From Candidatus Bathyarchaeota archaeon (GTDB taxonomy: Archaea; Thermoproteota; Bathyarchaeia; TCS64), in NCBI GenBank assembly GCA_014730055.1, contig WJIV01000296.1:1-10101 (forward strand): 10,101 bases of DNA, written 5' to 3'. The position numbers and the translations under genes are program-made. A model generated the notes under the pieces. The model was not told where the DNA came from. It saw nothing but the letters and a program-made list of their open reading frames with translations, and did no database searches. This document shows, one piece after another, positions 1 through 6,094 of the stretch (positions are counted from its first letter, which is position 1; every line of letters starts with the position of its first letter).

Positions 1-1
1 C

Positions 2-448
2 ACCAGCCTCCTGGGAACCGCGTCTCAGCCCAAGATGATGCAGACCCGGTCTGGGGAGAGGGCTGACAGGTTCGCCTACACCAAGGCAGTCTCAAAGGCC
101 CAGAGGAACGCCATCAGGGCCATCATTCCGGAGCGTTTCCTTATAGAGATGTACGAGCTCTTCAAGAAGGAGAAGCCTGAACAGAGGAGGAAAACACCCA
201 GTGGCAATGTTATGAAGGAACCCAAGGATGAGGCTGATCTGTGCCTCTTGGTTAAGAAGGGCCTGGAGGATGAGCTCCCGTTGAGGTTTCAGGATGTCCT
301 GCATGTGAGTGACTTTAACCAGGTCATATACGTGCAGCACTCCGTCGGGTTGAGTAAGAAGGACTTCGACCAGGTTGACCACGTGCTCCAGGAGTACGGG
401 GCCATCTATAACCTTGAGACCAATACCTGGGAGATCAGCGTAAAGTGA
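2..448 (+). CDS. C-terminal part of a probable virus/plasmid-type DNA recombination protein (5' end outside window)
   Basis: The frame is open from the first bases of the window, so the first ATG codons at 35 and 38 are probably internal and the gene starts upstream. The visible 148 residues are soluble and charged. A conserved-looking segment, AYTKAVSKAQRNAIRAIIPE (about residues 25-44 of the visible part), has the TKA-x-SKA-x-RNA pattern I associate with phage and plasmid single-strand-annealing or recombination proteins (RecT/ERF/Rad52-like context). That identification is from memory and weak. A Lys/Arg/Glu-rich linker and a small globular C-terminus follow. The stop lies 6 nt before the helicase-like gene, so the two are probably cotranscribed in one replication/recombination module. 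GC-rich codon use matches the next two genes. The reading frame is convincing; the function is not settled. Confidence 0.6.
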   Translation, partial: TSLLGTASQPKMMQTRSGERADRFAYTKAVSKAQRNAIRAIIPERFLIEMYELFKKEKPEQRRKTPSGNVMKEPKDEADLCLLVKKGLEDELPLRFQDVLHVSDFNQVIYVQHSVGLSKKDFDQVDHVLQEYGAIYNLETNTWEISVK

Positions 449-454
449 CCCTGG

Positions 455-1972
455 GTGTTGCCCATGCAGAAGAGTAACGGGCGCAGGGTAATCAGGGTCC
501 CCTACCCAGGTGAACGGTACTGGGAGCAGATAGAGACAGCTGAGGGAAGCTGCTACGTCTTCTTCTACCCCGTGGACGGGCTTAGGAAGACCGAGTCCAT
601 AGCCTATGATCACTTCCACCCCGGGGAGTCCACAGATGACTATGTCCTCAACTACGTCCCCATGGACCCTGCTCCATGGCCCCTGGCAGGTGAGGTGAAG
701 CAGCCAGGAATGAACCTCTGGGAGGACGTCTACAGCTTCGTCTACGATCAAGTGGACTTCCCTGATGAGAGGTTGTACGATGTGGTGACGGCATGGATCT
801 TTATGACTTGGATACCCGAGGCCTTCAGCACGGCTCCTTACCTCCGGTTCTACGGGACGAAGAACGTGGGTAAGACCCGGGCCTTGGAGGTTCTGCAGAA
901 TCTATGCTACCGGGGCACCTTGAGCCCCTCGGTCACTGAGGCCGCCCTCTTCAGGCTTATCCAGAAGTACCATATAACGTACCTGCTGGACGAGACCGAG
1001 ATCTACAGGAACGAGCAGAAGCAGGCCATCCAGCATGTGCTCAACGCAGGGTACCGGAGGGGGCAGCACGTCTTCAGGTGTGAGACCGCTGATAACGGCG
1101 AGATAATTATCCGGGGATTCGAGGTCTTCGGCCCCAAGGCCATAGCCGGGACGAGGATGCTCAAGGACACCCTGGAGTCCCGGTGCATCCAGATAGTCAT
1201 GCAGAGGAACAGCAGGAAGGTCAACTTCTATCTTGATATCCACGCTGCCAGGAGGCTGCGGAGCAGGCTGCTCATGTGGAGGTTCTACAGGTTACACGAC
1301 CTGGACAGTCTATCTAGTGAAGGGAGTGAAGGCAGTGAAGGCAATATTGGGCCCCCCTCCGGGCTTCAACGGGTGGAGAACAGCAGGATAGTGGAGCTCT
1401 ATGCGCCTCTAATTAAGCTGGCGGAGACCATGGAGGCCAGGCAGAACATAATAGACCACGCCCTGGAGAGCCACGTGCAGAATATTGAGGAAGAGGCCTC
1501 AGGCACCGAGGCCCAGGTCCTGTACTCCGTGCTGGCTTGCCGTGACCGCTTGCAGTCCGGTAAGTTCGGGACGTCCTGGGTGGCTGATTACTTCAACAGT
1601 GAATTCGGGAACGACTGGGCCACCAGCTCCGTGGGGAAGGTGATAAAGTCCCTGGGCTTCCAGAGCAGGAGAATAAGTGGAGGTAAGGCGGGATACATAT
1701 ACGACAGTGACCTGGTGGATAAGCTTTGCAGACAGTACAAAGTGGAATTGAATCCCCCTGAAGAGGCGCCAGATGTACCACTTTCCTCACTTGAGGAACG
1801 CCTGGACTGGATAGTCTCCGAGCTTGGGAGAATGGGTAAGGCATCATCCAGCGACCTGAGGAGACGGTTCCCTGAACTCATCGAAGCGGAAGACATGGAG
1901 AGAATGCTCACCATCCTCGAGCAAGATGGCATCGTCTACCGCCTGGGAGGAATTTGGAGGCTGACCTCATGA
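455..1972 (+). CDS. Virus/plasmid-type replicative helicase-like P-loop ATPase with C-terminal winged helix
   Basis: This 505-residue P-loop ATPase resembles the helicase half of archaeal provirus and plasmid primase-helicases. Walker A is GTKNVGKT (residues 134-141). Walker B is ITYLLDE (174-180, acidic pair D179-E180). A later segment, FGPKAIAG followed by KDTLESRCIQI (about 225-247), fits the sensor and arginine-finger region (R243) of this group. A Ser-Glu-Gly triplet repeat (288-296) forms a linker to the C-terminal third. The last 65 residues look like a winged helix (RLDWIVSELGRMGKASSSDL then an EEDG-like turn), suggesting DNA binding. No primase domain is visible, so priming would need another gene. 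The start is GTG 455 or, nine bases later, ATG 464; a GTGA element at 445-448 is the only nearby Shine-Dalgarno-like sequence. It overlaps the next gene by ATGA. Probable role: unwinding at the origin of an integrated element. Confidence 0.8.
   Translation: MLPMQKSNGRRVIRVPYPGERYWEQIETAEGSCYVFFYPVDGLRKTESIAYDHFHPGESTDDYVLNYVPMDPAPWPLAGEVKQPGMNLWEDVYSFVYDQVDFPDERLYDVVTAWIFMTWIPEAFSTAPYLRFYGTKNVGKTRALEVLQNLCYRGTLSPSVTEAALFRLIQKYHITYLLDETEIYRNEQKQAIQHVLNAGYRRGQHVFRCETADNGEIIIRGFEVFGPKAIAGTRMLKDTLESRCIQIVMQRNSRKVNFYLDIHAARRLRSRLLMWRFYRLHDLDSLSSEGSEGSEGNIGPPSGLQRVENSRIVELYAPLIKLAETMEARQNIIDHALESHVQNIEEEASGTEAQVLYSVLACRDRLQSGKFGTSWVADYFNSEFGNDWATSSVGKVIKSLGFQSRRISGGKAGYIYDSDLVDKLCRQYKVELNPPEEAPDVPLSSLEERLDWIVSELGRMGKASSSDLRRRFPELIEAEDMERMLTILEQDGIVYRLGGIWRLTS
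1316..1342 (+). repeat. Three 9-bp tandem units encoding Ser-Glu-Gly x3
   Basis: Three near-identical 9-bp units (AGTGAAGGN) lie in frame inside the helicase-like gene. They encode SEGSEGSEG between the ATPase core and the C-terminal part. It reads as a flexible linker that can change length by slippage in 9-bp steps without breaking the frame. Confidence 0.85.
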
Positions 1973-2295
1973 AGAAGCCCAGGCGGCTGGTTCAGTTAAC
2001 TTGCAGAGAATGTGGCTCTCTCACCGAGGTGAACCCAGGGTCAGACAGACACAGGCCCAAGTACTGCAGCAGATGTGGGGCCGTGATACTCGCTGCACGT
2101 GTATCGAGAAAGACAACTGAGAGCAATGAATCGCAAAAAACTCAGGGAGGTGCCCTTGACAGGTCTCTGATGGTGCTTCAAAGGGTTCTCGGGGATTCAA
2201 ATGAGGAGAGGATTAAGACTCTTAGCTCCATGAAGGGCCTTGAACCCCGGGAGATCAGGCAAGCCCTCGAGGAGTACAGGAGAAGGAAGCGTTAA
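1969..2295 (+). CDS. Small zinc-ribbon protein coupled to the helicase-like gene
   Basis: This 108-residue basic protein has an N-terminal CxxC...CxxC zinc ribbon: CREC, about 17 residues later CSRC, all within the first 40 residues. A Ser/Thr/Gln-rich linker follows, then a helical C-terminus ending in a Lys/Arg cluster (YRRRKR). The ATG at 1969 overlaps the stop of the upstream gene (ATGA), with GGAGG at 1956-1960 eight bases before it, a textbook coupled start; a TTG at 1954 is in frame but lacks such support. The family is not recognised. Zinc ribbons of this kind in archaeal mobile elements are often DNA-binding or transcription-related. From context it may assist replication or regulate the element. 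It is the last gene of the plus-strand module. Confidence 0.75.
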   Translation: MKKPRRLVQLTCRECGSLTEVNPGSDRHRPKYCSRCGAVILAARVSRKTTESNESQKTQGGALDRSLMVLQRVLGDSNEERIKTLSSMKGLEPREIRQALEEYRRRKR

Positions 2296-2333
2296 ACAAG
2301 ACAAACAAGAAAACTCTCATAAGGTATATCACT

Positions 2334-2363
2334 AAAAAAACTATTTTGGGTTTTACATAAAAA
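2334..2363. terminator. Converging T-tract terminators between the zinc-ribbon gene and the 86-residue gene
   Basis: The gap between the converging genes has T-runs on both strands. On plus, TTTT runs at 2344-2347 and 2351-2354 follow the zinc-ribbon gene. On minus, a T5 (2363-2359) and a T7 (2340-2334) follow the 86-residue gene. Archaeal RNA polymerase terminates at oligo-T without needing a strong hairpin. This is also where composition changes from GC-rich to AT-rich. Confidence 0.5.
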
Positions 2364-2411
2364 TAGAGGTATATAGAGTAAATTTGCACTCAGGATTTCT
2401 AATAGCTATGA

Positions 2412-2672
2412 TCACTTTCTTCTCGGAATATCAGGCTGGGGATCCGTTGAATATCTATCGATCTTGCTTATGGCAGTTAATGGGTCCTCAAAGTAATCTC
2501 TCCTGAATACGGGGAGCTGGAATTTCTCCATAATCTTCCTGGCTGTGAGGGGGTCCTCAAACTTCTCCCTCACCCCCCTGATCTTTAATGAATCCTGAAG
2601 TTTCTGTGCCTCTGTCCTTGATAGCCCTGTAGAGAGCGTTTTGATCATCCTATCAACTTTGCTTGTTGACAT
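2412..2672 (-). CDS. 86-residue protein of unknown function with an internal FEDPLTA duplication
   Basis: I do not recognise this family. The protein is charged and soluble, with no membrane segment and no cysteines. The heptapeptide FEDPLTA occurs twice (residues 38-44 and 61-67), each followed by a helix-like stretch (RKIMEKF and ISKIDRY), so the C-terminal half looks like two copies of a 23-residue unit. The N-terminus (TLSTGLSRTEAQKLQDSL, 12-29) looks helical and could hold a short helix-turn-helix, but this is not certain. ATG 2672 has no ribosome binding site, while a good TATA box lies about 32 nt upstream, so the mRNA is probably leaderless. It is isolated: converging with the element genes on one side and next to a decayed gene on the other. 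Codon use is less AT-rich than the genes further right. Confidence 0.65.
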   Translation of the reverse strand: MSTSKVDRMIKTLSTGLSRTEAQKLQDSLKIRGVREKFEDPLTARKIMEKFQLPVFRRDYFEDPLTAISKIDRYSTDPQPDIPRRK

Positions 2673-2693
2673 ACAACCAGAAGTAAAATAAAT

Positions 2694-2718
2694 CTTTCAA
2701 ATATTTAACCTTTCAAAT
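2694..2718 (-). promoter_or_regulatory. Promoter of the 86-residue gene, TATA box framed by a direct repeat
   Basis: Read on minus, TTAAATAT (2708-2701) is preceded by the purine-rich BRE-like GAAAGG, with its centre about 32 nt before the ATG. On plus, the 9-mer CTTTCAAAT occurs at 2694-2702 and again at 2710-2718, 16 bp apart, one copy on each side of the TATA box. Direct copies flanking the TATA/BRE would suit a repressor that blocks TBP/TFB. Confidence 0.5.
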
Positions 2719-2870
2719 GAGGCGTTCCTTTATACTTTTGATACACTTATTGAAGCCTCTAATCTATTAGTAACTGGGAACTGCTGCTAATCCAACTTTT
2801 TTAGATTTCTGGTTAAGGCTAGATAATATATGTTGCTTTTTTATCCTTTAATGGAAAGGAGCTTATAACT

Positions 2871-2977
2871 GTGTCGCATATGGTCCGAGAAGAACTAGCA
2901 GAGGCTGCAGACCCCGAGCACGCAGAGAGACTTTAGAAATTCTTCAAGACGGAATAGAAGAGTACGGAGAGGGAACG
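2871..2977 (+). pseudogene. Decayed remnant of an AlkD-like DNA alkylation repair gene
   Basis: From GTG 2871, with AAAGGAG at 2855-2861 upstream, the frame reads VSHMVREELAEAADPEHAER then L and a stop at 2934-2936. It continues as KFFKTE, reaches another stop, and after a frame change reads EEYGEG (2957-2974). The series A-x-P-x-x-AERL, FFKT and EYGEG, in that order and spacing, matches from memory the N-terminus of AlkD-family HEAT-repeat DNA glycosylases (typically ...FFKTGPGEYGEGD...). Two in-frame stops and a frameshift within 100 bases, and loss of nearly all of the roughly 220-residue protein, show it is dead. A possible further trace, KRNGDVENIF (about 3063-3092), resembles a later part of the family but is weak. 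A TATA-like AATATATG (2825-2832) survives upstream. Confidence 0.5.
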
Positions 2978-3208
2978 AGCACCATGCTAGCTAACTTAAT
3001 AGAATAATGTCGGGAAAAGTTGCCATGGAGATCGATGAAATATAGAACATCAATAGAAAAAAAAAGAAACGGGGATGTGGAGAACATCTTCCAGTAGATG
3101 CTGGTGTACTCTCCAGCCAGAAATATTTAGCTAGCTATTATTATTTGACCATGGACCAAAGACACTCTAAAAGAGAATAGAATACATGGATAAAATATGA
3201 AGCATAAA

Positions 3209-4009
3209 TTATTTTATTATGTGTTTTAATAAGTTTAGAACCCATTTAGTAACCGTTTCTGGACTAATATTCCTATATTGAAAACAAGCCAATATCATAT
3301 TTGGAAGTTTTTCAATGCTTTTAATACAAAAGTGTAGTCCAAATTCGTCGATTAGTTCCTTAATAATAATAGGGTCTAAATTTTGTTCAATTATCGAAGT
3401 TTCAGGATTTGGATCGAGGAGACTTATTAAATCGGATGCATCCTTTACTATTTTTGCTCGGAGCCAGGCTATTCTCTCTGCCCCCAATATTCCTAAGCCT
3501 TCTTCTAGATCGTATTGTCTATCTCTAAGGGCTTTCAATTTGTAGAGAAAAAGTAAAGATTTAATTGGGATTTTTGCTTCACGGTTCTCCCCAAGAGATA
3601 AGTGGGTTAAGAACCCTCGCCGCTCACATAACGAATATGGAAGAAATTTGCTCCTGTCTTCGTGAAAAGACTTAGGGTCATTCTCATATGTACAGGCATC
3701 GATCTCGATATATCCTACGATATTGTTCTCTTCATAAACTGGCTTACGAAAAGAGGTGCCTAGATACATGGGTCCTGATGTTACTGCCTGATATCCTCTC
3801 TCCCTCTCGAATCCTTCCAGAGTTGCGTCAAATAATCCTCCCATACTTGGACCTATAAGGTCTATATCAACTGACCCTAGGTAGGAGTTGTAGGAATATA
3901 CTGCCCACCCTCCAATGATTATTGGGAATGGGCCTTGGTGATGAAACCATAATAATAGATCTTTCAATTCCCTGAATGAATGCTCAGCTAATATGTTCCT
4001 GTTTTCCAT
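3209..4009 (-). CDS. AbiEii-like nucleotidyltransferase (probable type IV toxin)
   Basis: This 266-residue protein belongs to the polymerase-beta-type nucleotidyltransferase superfamily, most like the AbiEii toxin group. The nucleotide-binding GG is at 33-34 (IIIGGWAVYSY) and the metal-binding pair DID at 48-50 (SVDIDLIG). A third acidic residue is probably D104 (GYIEIDAC). Further on, LLFLYKLKALRDR and, about 30 residues later, KDASDL match the helical Lys...Lys-Asp region seen in AbiEii-like enzymes. All key residues are present, so it is probably active. In this family the enzyme transfers nucleotides, in some members to tRNA 3' ends, and arrests growth. The start overlaps the regulator gene by 22 nt, with AGGGATC six bases before the ATG. 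It is translationally coupled behind its probable antitoxin, the usual AbiE order. Confidence 0.82.
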   Translation of the reverse strand: MENRNILAEHSFRELKDLLLWFHHQGPFPIIIGGWAVYSYNSYLGSVDIDLIGPSMGGLFDATLEGFERERGYQAVTSGPMYLGTSFRKPVYEENNIVGYIEIDACTYENDPKSFHEDRSKFLPYSLCERRGFLTHLSLGENREAKIPIKSLLFLYKLKALRDRQYDLEEGLGILGAERIAWLRAKIVKDASDLISLLDPNPETSIIEQNLDPIIIKELIDEFGLHFCIKSIEKLPNMILACFQYRNISPETVTKWVLNLLKHIIK

Positions 4010-4611
4010 ATGAGATCCCTGTAAGATTTTATTGCAGCATCTCTTCCAATTCCACTTGAATATAAATCTATTATTACCTGTATTTTACCGCAGACAGTTA
4101 AATTGTTAACTGTTACAGACTCCGACATTATGTCAGGACGATCTGTTTTCAGTATAATCACCGGGGTAATACCCTCCCCCTTTTCCAAGTTATTAAGACC
4201 TTTATGATTCTGAACATAAACGTGAACCATTGGGTAGTTTATATGGTATTCATAGTATCTTCTTAAACCACTGAAGCCAGTAAAAGCATGCCTGATATTA
4301 TTTTCTTTACAATATGAACTCACCATGTCCTCCGTCTTGGCGATATTTGAGGCTGGCAGGCGAATAGTTTCCTTAATTAGTCTCTTAAATGACCGGTCCA
4401 AGCTGATTTTATCCAGTAATCTCGCATAATCTACCAGCCTGGTTTCACCATAATCGATTCTAACTATATCAAGATCTGAGAGATAGTGTACTACCTCATT
4501 TACATAACCTACCGCAACCTGGGTATTCTGGGAGATCTCAGTCTGACTGGTAGCCCTATTTAATAGCAAGTATTTTGCTACAAGGTAAGATTTCTCTGAT
4601 TTCAGATTCAC
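3988..4611 (-). CDS. AbiEi-like winged-helix regulator (probable type IV antitoxin)
   Basis: This 207-residue protein has an N-terminal helix-turn-helix (about 8-50: YLLLNRATSQTEISQNTQV then a recognition helix VGYVNEVVHYL) and a longer C-terminal domain. It ends in VNNLTVCGKIQVIIDLYSSG and RDAAIKSYRDLIW, the shape of AbiEi-type antitoxins, which join a winged helix to a C-terminal effector domain. It lies immediately upstream of, and overlapping, the nucleotidyltransferase. The start is GTG 4611, with no ribosome binding site before it. A TATA-like element centred about 26 nt upstream suggests a leaderless mRNA. Bacterial AbiEi represses its own promoter by binding inverted repeats, and this promoter carries several conspicuous ones. 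The homology is inferred from domain plan and neighbour rather than from strong motif identity. Confidence 0.7.
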   Translation of the reverse strand: MNLKSEKSYLVAKYLLLNRATSQTEISQNTQVAVGYVNEVVHYLSDLDIVRIDYGETRLVDYARLLDKISLDRSFKRLIKETIRLPASNIAKTEDMVSSYCKENNIRHAFTGFSGLRRYYEYHINYPMVHVYVQNHKGLNNLEKGEGITPVIILKTDRPDIMSESVTVNNLTVCGKIQVIIDLYSSGIGRDAAIKSYRDLIWKTGTY

Positions 4612-4614
4612 TTT

Positions 4615-4632
4615 GATTGTTAGTAAACAATC
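4615..4632. promoter_or_regulatory. Perfect 7-bp inverted repeat just upstream of the AbiEi-like start
   Basis: GATTGTT and AACAATC form a perfect 7-bp inverted repeat around the four bases AGTA. It lies between the TATA-like box and the GTG start at 4611, over the expected position of the initiation complex. It is well placed as an operator for autorepression; because it would be upstream of or at the transcript start, a DNA role is likelier than an RNA hairpin. Confidence 0.55.
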
Positions 4633-4642
4633 TATACTATAA
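4633..4642 (-). promoter_or_regulatory. TATA-like box of the AbiE-like pair
   Basis: On minus the sequence reads GTTATAGTATAGATTG, with a TATA-like core centred about 26 nt before the GTG at 4611. This spacing puts the transcript start at or next to the start codon. The two palindromic regions lie immediately on either side. Confidence 0.5.
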
Positions 4643-4643
4643 C

Positions 4644-4684
4644 ATTTTCGCTATTTACCGAAAATTTCGGTTTTCACCGAAAAT
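4644..4684. promoter_or_regulatory. Four alternating ACCGAAAAT half-sites, probable AbiEi-like operator
   Basis: Half-sites of the form CGAAAAT alternate in direction: ATTTTCG (4644-4650), ACCGAAAA (4657-4664), TTTCGGT (4665-4671) and ACCGAAAAT (4676-4684). The middle two make a perfect 15-bp palindrome, ACCGAAAATTTCGGT (4657-4671). The last two make a 7-bp inverted repeat with a 4-bp spacer. The cluster is directly upstream of the TATA box of the AbiE-like operon, where a dimeric winged-helix repressor would bind cooperatively. Confidence 0.65.
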
Positions 4685-4734
4685 CTTGTTGATTAAGAAA
4701 ATTCGTAGATTCCTAGGGGGGGTATTTTCTCTAA

Positions 4735-5277
4735 TTAAAAGGGGATGAAGTTTGCTGCTCTAATTTTTTGATATAGTGTTCTTGTTATTTCAACATCGGT
4801 TATATTGTGCTCTATTATCTGGTTGTAGTTTCCTTGGGTGTATTCTTCGCATATTGAGTCACCTGGGCATGTATTATTTATTATACCTAATCTGTCTGCG
4901 CATCGTGATAAGTTCAATCCTCGGAAATACAGGTTGTTGGAGGGTAGTAGGCATTGTATCGTATCTATGCAGTAGTTTCTGACAAATAGTGTGTAGAGTT
5001 CCCATACGGAGCCCATGCCGTGATGATGAGCCCTTGAGACCAGGACAGGTATATCAAATCTAAATATATTGTGTCCCACAAGTATCGGCCGGTCCATGGA
5101 TTTTATCAGGTTGAAAAAGTTTTCAATTACACCCTTCTCTGATATTTCCCATTCCTTCAATATTTTGGGTTTTTCGTTGTTCACTGCGTAAGAGATCGTT
5201 ATTATTTTATCATTTAGCGTAGGCCCACTTTTTAGGGGGCTGTATGTTTCAATATCAAAATACATTAAATCATACAT
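4735..5277 (-). CDS. Stand-alone DEDD-family 3'-5' exonuclease related to the PolB exonuclease domain
   Basis: This 180-residue protein is a single RNase H-like exonuclease fold. Exo I is YFDIETYS with D8 and E10. Exo II is LVGHNIFRFDIPVL with N70 and D75. Exo III is IIEHNITDVEITRTLY with D161. All four acidic metal ligands are present, so it is probably active. The residue four before the last Asp is His157, where PolB-type (DEDDy) enzymes have Tyr. The substrate could be DNA or RNA 3' ends. There is no polymerase domain. ATG 5277 has no ribosome binding site, and a palindromic TATA region is centred 28 nt upstream, so the mRNA is probably leaderless; M5 is a less likely start. It is divergent from the DprA-like gene and could be part of the same defence unit. 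It is 123 bp upstream of the AbiE-like pair, which has its own promoter. Confidence 0.8.
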   Translation of the reverse strand: MYDLMYFDIETYSPLKSGPTLNDKIITISYAVNNEKPKILKEWEISEKGVIENFFNLIKSMDRPILVGHNIFRFDIPVLVSRAHHHGMGSVWELYTLFVRNYCIDTIQCLLPSNNLYFRGLNLSRCADRLGIINNTCPGDSICEEYTQGNYNQIIEHNITDVEITRTLYQKIRAANFIPF

Positions 5278-5295
5278 TCAAGGATCAAAGAAGTT

Positions 5296-5314
5296 GCGAG
5301 TATATAATACTCGC
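5296..5314 (-). promoter_or_regulatory. Perfect 8-bp palindrome enclosing the exonuclease TATA box
   Basis: GCGAGTAT, ATA, ATACTCGC is a perfect 8-bp inverted repeat with a 3-bp centre. The centre contains the TATA element, centred 28 nt before the ATG at 5277. A dimeric repressor on this site would exclude TBP. It is in the divergent region shared with the DprA-like gene and could influence both directions. Confidence 0.6.
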
Positions 5315-5353
5315 TGTATGTTTCCTGCTTAGATAGATGTTAATTATACAATC

Positions 5354-5363
5354 AAGGTTAAAT
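5354..5363 (+). promoter_or_regulatory. Probable BRE/TATA of the DprA-phosphoribosyltransferase pair
   Basis: CAAGGTTAAAT places a TTAAAT core about 38 nt before the ATG at 5399, preceded by purines as in a BRE. It resembles the GAAAGGTTAAATAT promoter of the 86-residue gene. Transcription would begin near 5387, leaving a leader of about 12 nt that contains AGGGGAAGTGGG, a weak ribosome binding site. Confidence 0.4.
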
Positions 5364-5398
5364 CATGCTTTGTACATATCAAATTCAGGGGAAGTGGG

Positions 5399-6094
5399 AT
5401 GCAGAAGGTAAATGGAGTGAAAATCTATACTTATACTCTCGAAGAGCTCATTGGCCCCCTTAATGATATTGAAGAGAGATATGCCCCGGAGGAGCTGTAT
5501 TTAGCTGGAGATTTACCAGTTCCATTGCCGAAACCCAGAGCTTCTATTATTGGTTCAAGAAAGGCCTCCATTAAGGGTATTAAAGCTGCAAGCTACATCG
5601 CGAGTGAATTGGTCAAGGATGAGGTTATAATAGTTAGTGGGCTTGCCAAGGGGATAGACACTGCTGCACACGAAACTACAATAGAAAATGGAGGAGATAC
5701 TATCGCGGTTCTTGGAACACCATTAGACAGATTTTATCCAAGAGAAAACCGTAGGCTTCAAGAATTAATAATGAAAAAACATTTAGCCATATCACAGTTT
5801 CCCTTAAATTATCCAATTCAACCAAAAAACTTTGTCATTCGAAATAGAACCATGGCGCTAATCTCAGATGCCAGCATTATTGTTGAAGCGAGCGACTCGA
5901 GCGGTTCTTTACATCAAGGATGGGAGGCCCTTAGACTCGGACGCCCGCTGTTCGTATGGAAGTCGCTCATGGAGGACAATTCCCTCAGCTGGCCAGAAAA
6001 AATGATGGAATATGGGGCAATGGTACTTACACACCCGAAAGAAGTGCTTGATTTCCTGCCCACAAATGAGCACGTTCTGCCAATAATTCCCTAA
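5399..6094 (+). CDS. DprA/Smf-like Rossmann-fold protein
   Basis: This 231-residue protein carries the full DprA core. Its motifs are IIGSRKAS (50-57), VSGLAKGIDTAAH (79-91), GDTIAVLGTPLD (99-110), FVIRNRTMALISDASIIVEA (145-164) and SGSLHQGWEA (168-177). Bacterial DprA loads RecA onto incoming single-stranded DNA. This version lacks the N-terminal SAM-like and C-terminal winged-helix domains and has GSLHQ where transformation-type DprA has a GS/GT-T loop. It therefore belongs to a compact branch better suited to nucleotide-ligand sensing or toxin control than to competence. ATG 5399 is preceded by AGGGGAAGTGGG. Its TAA is followed immediately by the ATG of the phosphoribosyltransferase gene, so the two are one operon. 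RqlI/PsyrA of bacterial helicase toxin-antitoxin systems is, as I recall, a DprA-superfamily protein paired with a phosphoribosyltransferase. Confidence 0.85.
   Translation: MQKVNGVKIYTYTLEELIGPLNDIEERYAPEELYLAGDLPVPLPKPRASIIGSRKASIKGIKAASYIASELVKDEVIIVSGLAKGIDTAAHETTIENGGDTIAVLGTPLDRFYPRENRRLQELIMKKHLAISQFPLNYPIQPKNFVIRNRTMALISDASIIVEASDSSGSLHQGWEALRLGRPLFVWKSLMEDNSLSWPEKMMEYGAMVLTHPKEVLDFLPTNEHVLPIIP

Larger units (their letters stand above)
2673..3208. other. 536-bp gap without an intact gene
   Basis: Apart from the promoter at its left end and the AlkD-like remnant near its middle, I see no intact reading frame on either strand. The A-run at 3057-3065 is a T-run on minus and could stop read-through from the AbiE-like pair. 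No tRNA, insertion-sequence ends or long repeats are visible. Confidence 0.6.

Noticed and set aside
92..751. Long minus-strand frame opposite the first two genes
   Set aside because: It is antisense to two well-supported plus-strand genes, lacks recognisable motifs, and is explained by GC-rich codon use leaving the opposite frame open.
1588..1932. Minus-strand frames opposite the helicase C-terminus
   Set aside because: Ser/Leu-rich shadow translations of the winged-helix region with no start signals or motifs.
3098..3119. CTGG...CCAG inverted repeat near the AlkD-like remnant
   Set aside because: Only four paired bases with an eight-base loop; not above chance.
4716..4722. Run of seven G in AT-rich intergenic DNA, a possible phase-variation tract
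   Set aside because: It lies between a stop codon and the next gene's operator, not in a reading frame or between promoter elements, so slippage would have no clear effect.
5018..5032. GTGATGATG resembling the C box of an archaeal C/D box guide RNA
   Set aside because: It lies within the exonuclease gene, is explained by codons for a His-rich stretch on the other strand, and no suitably spaced D/D' boxes were found.
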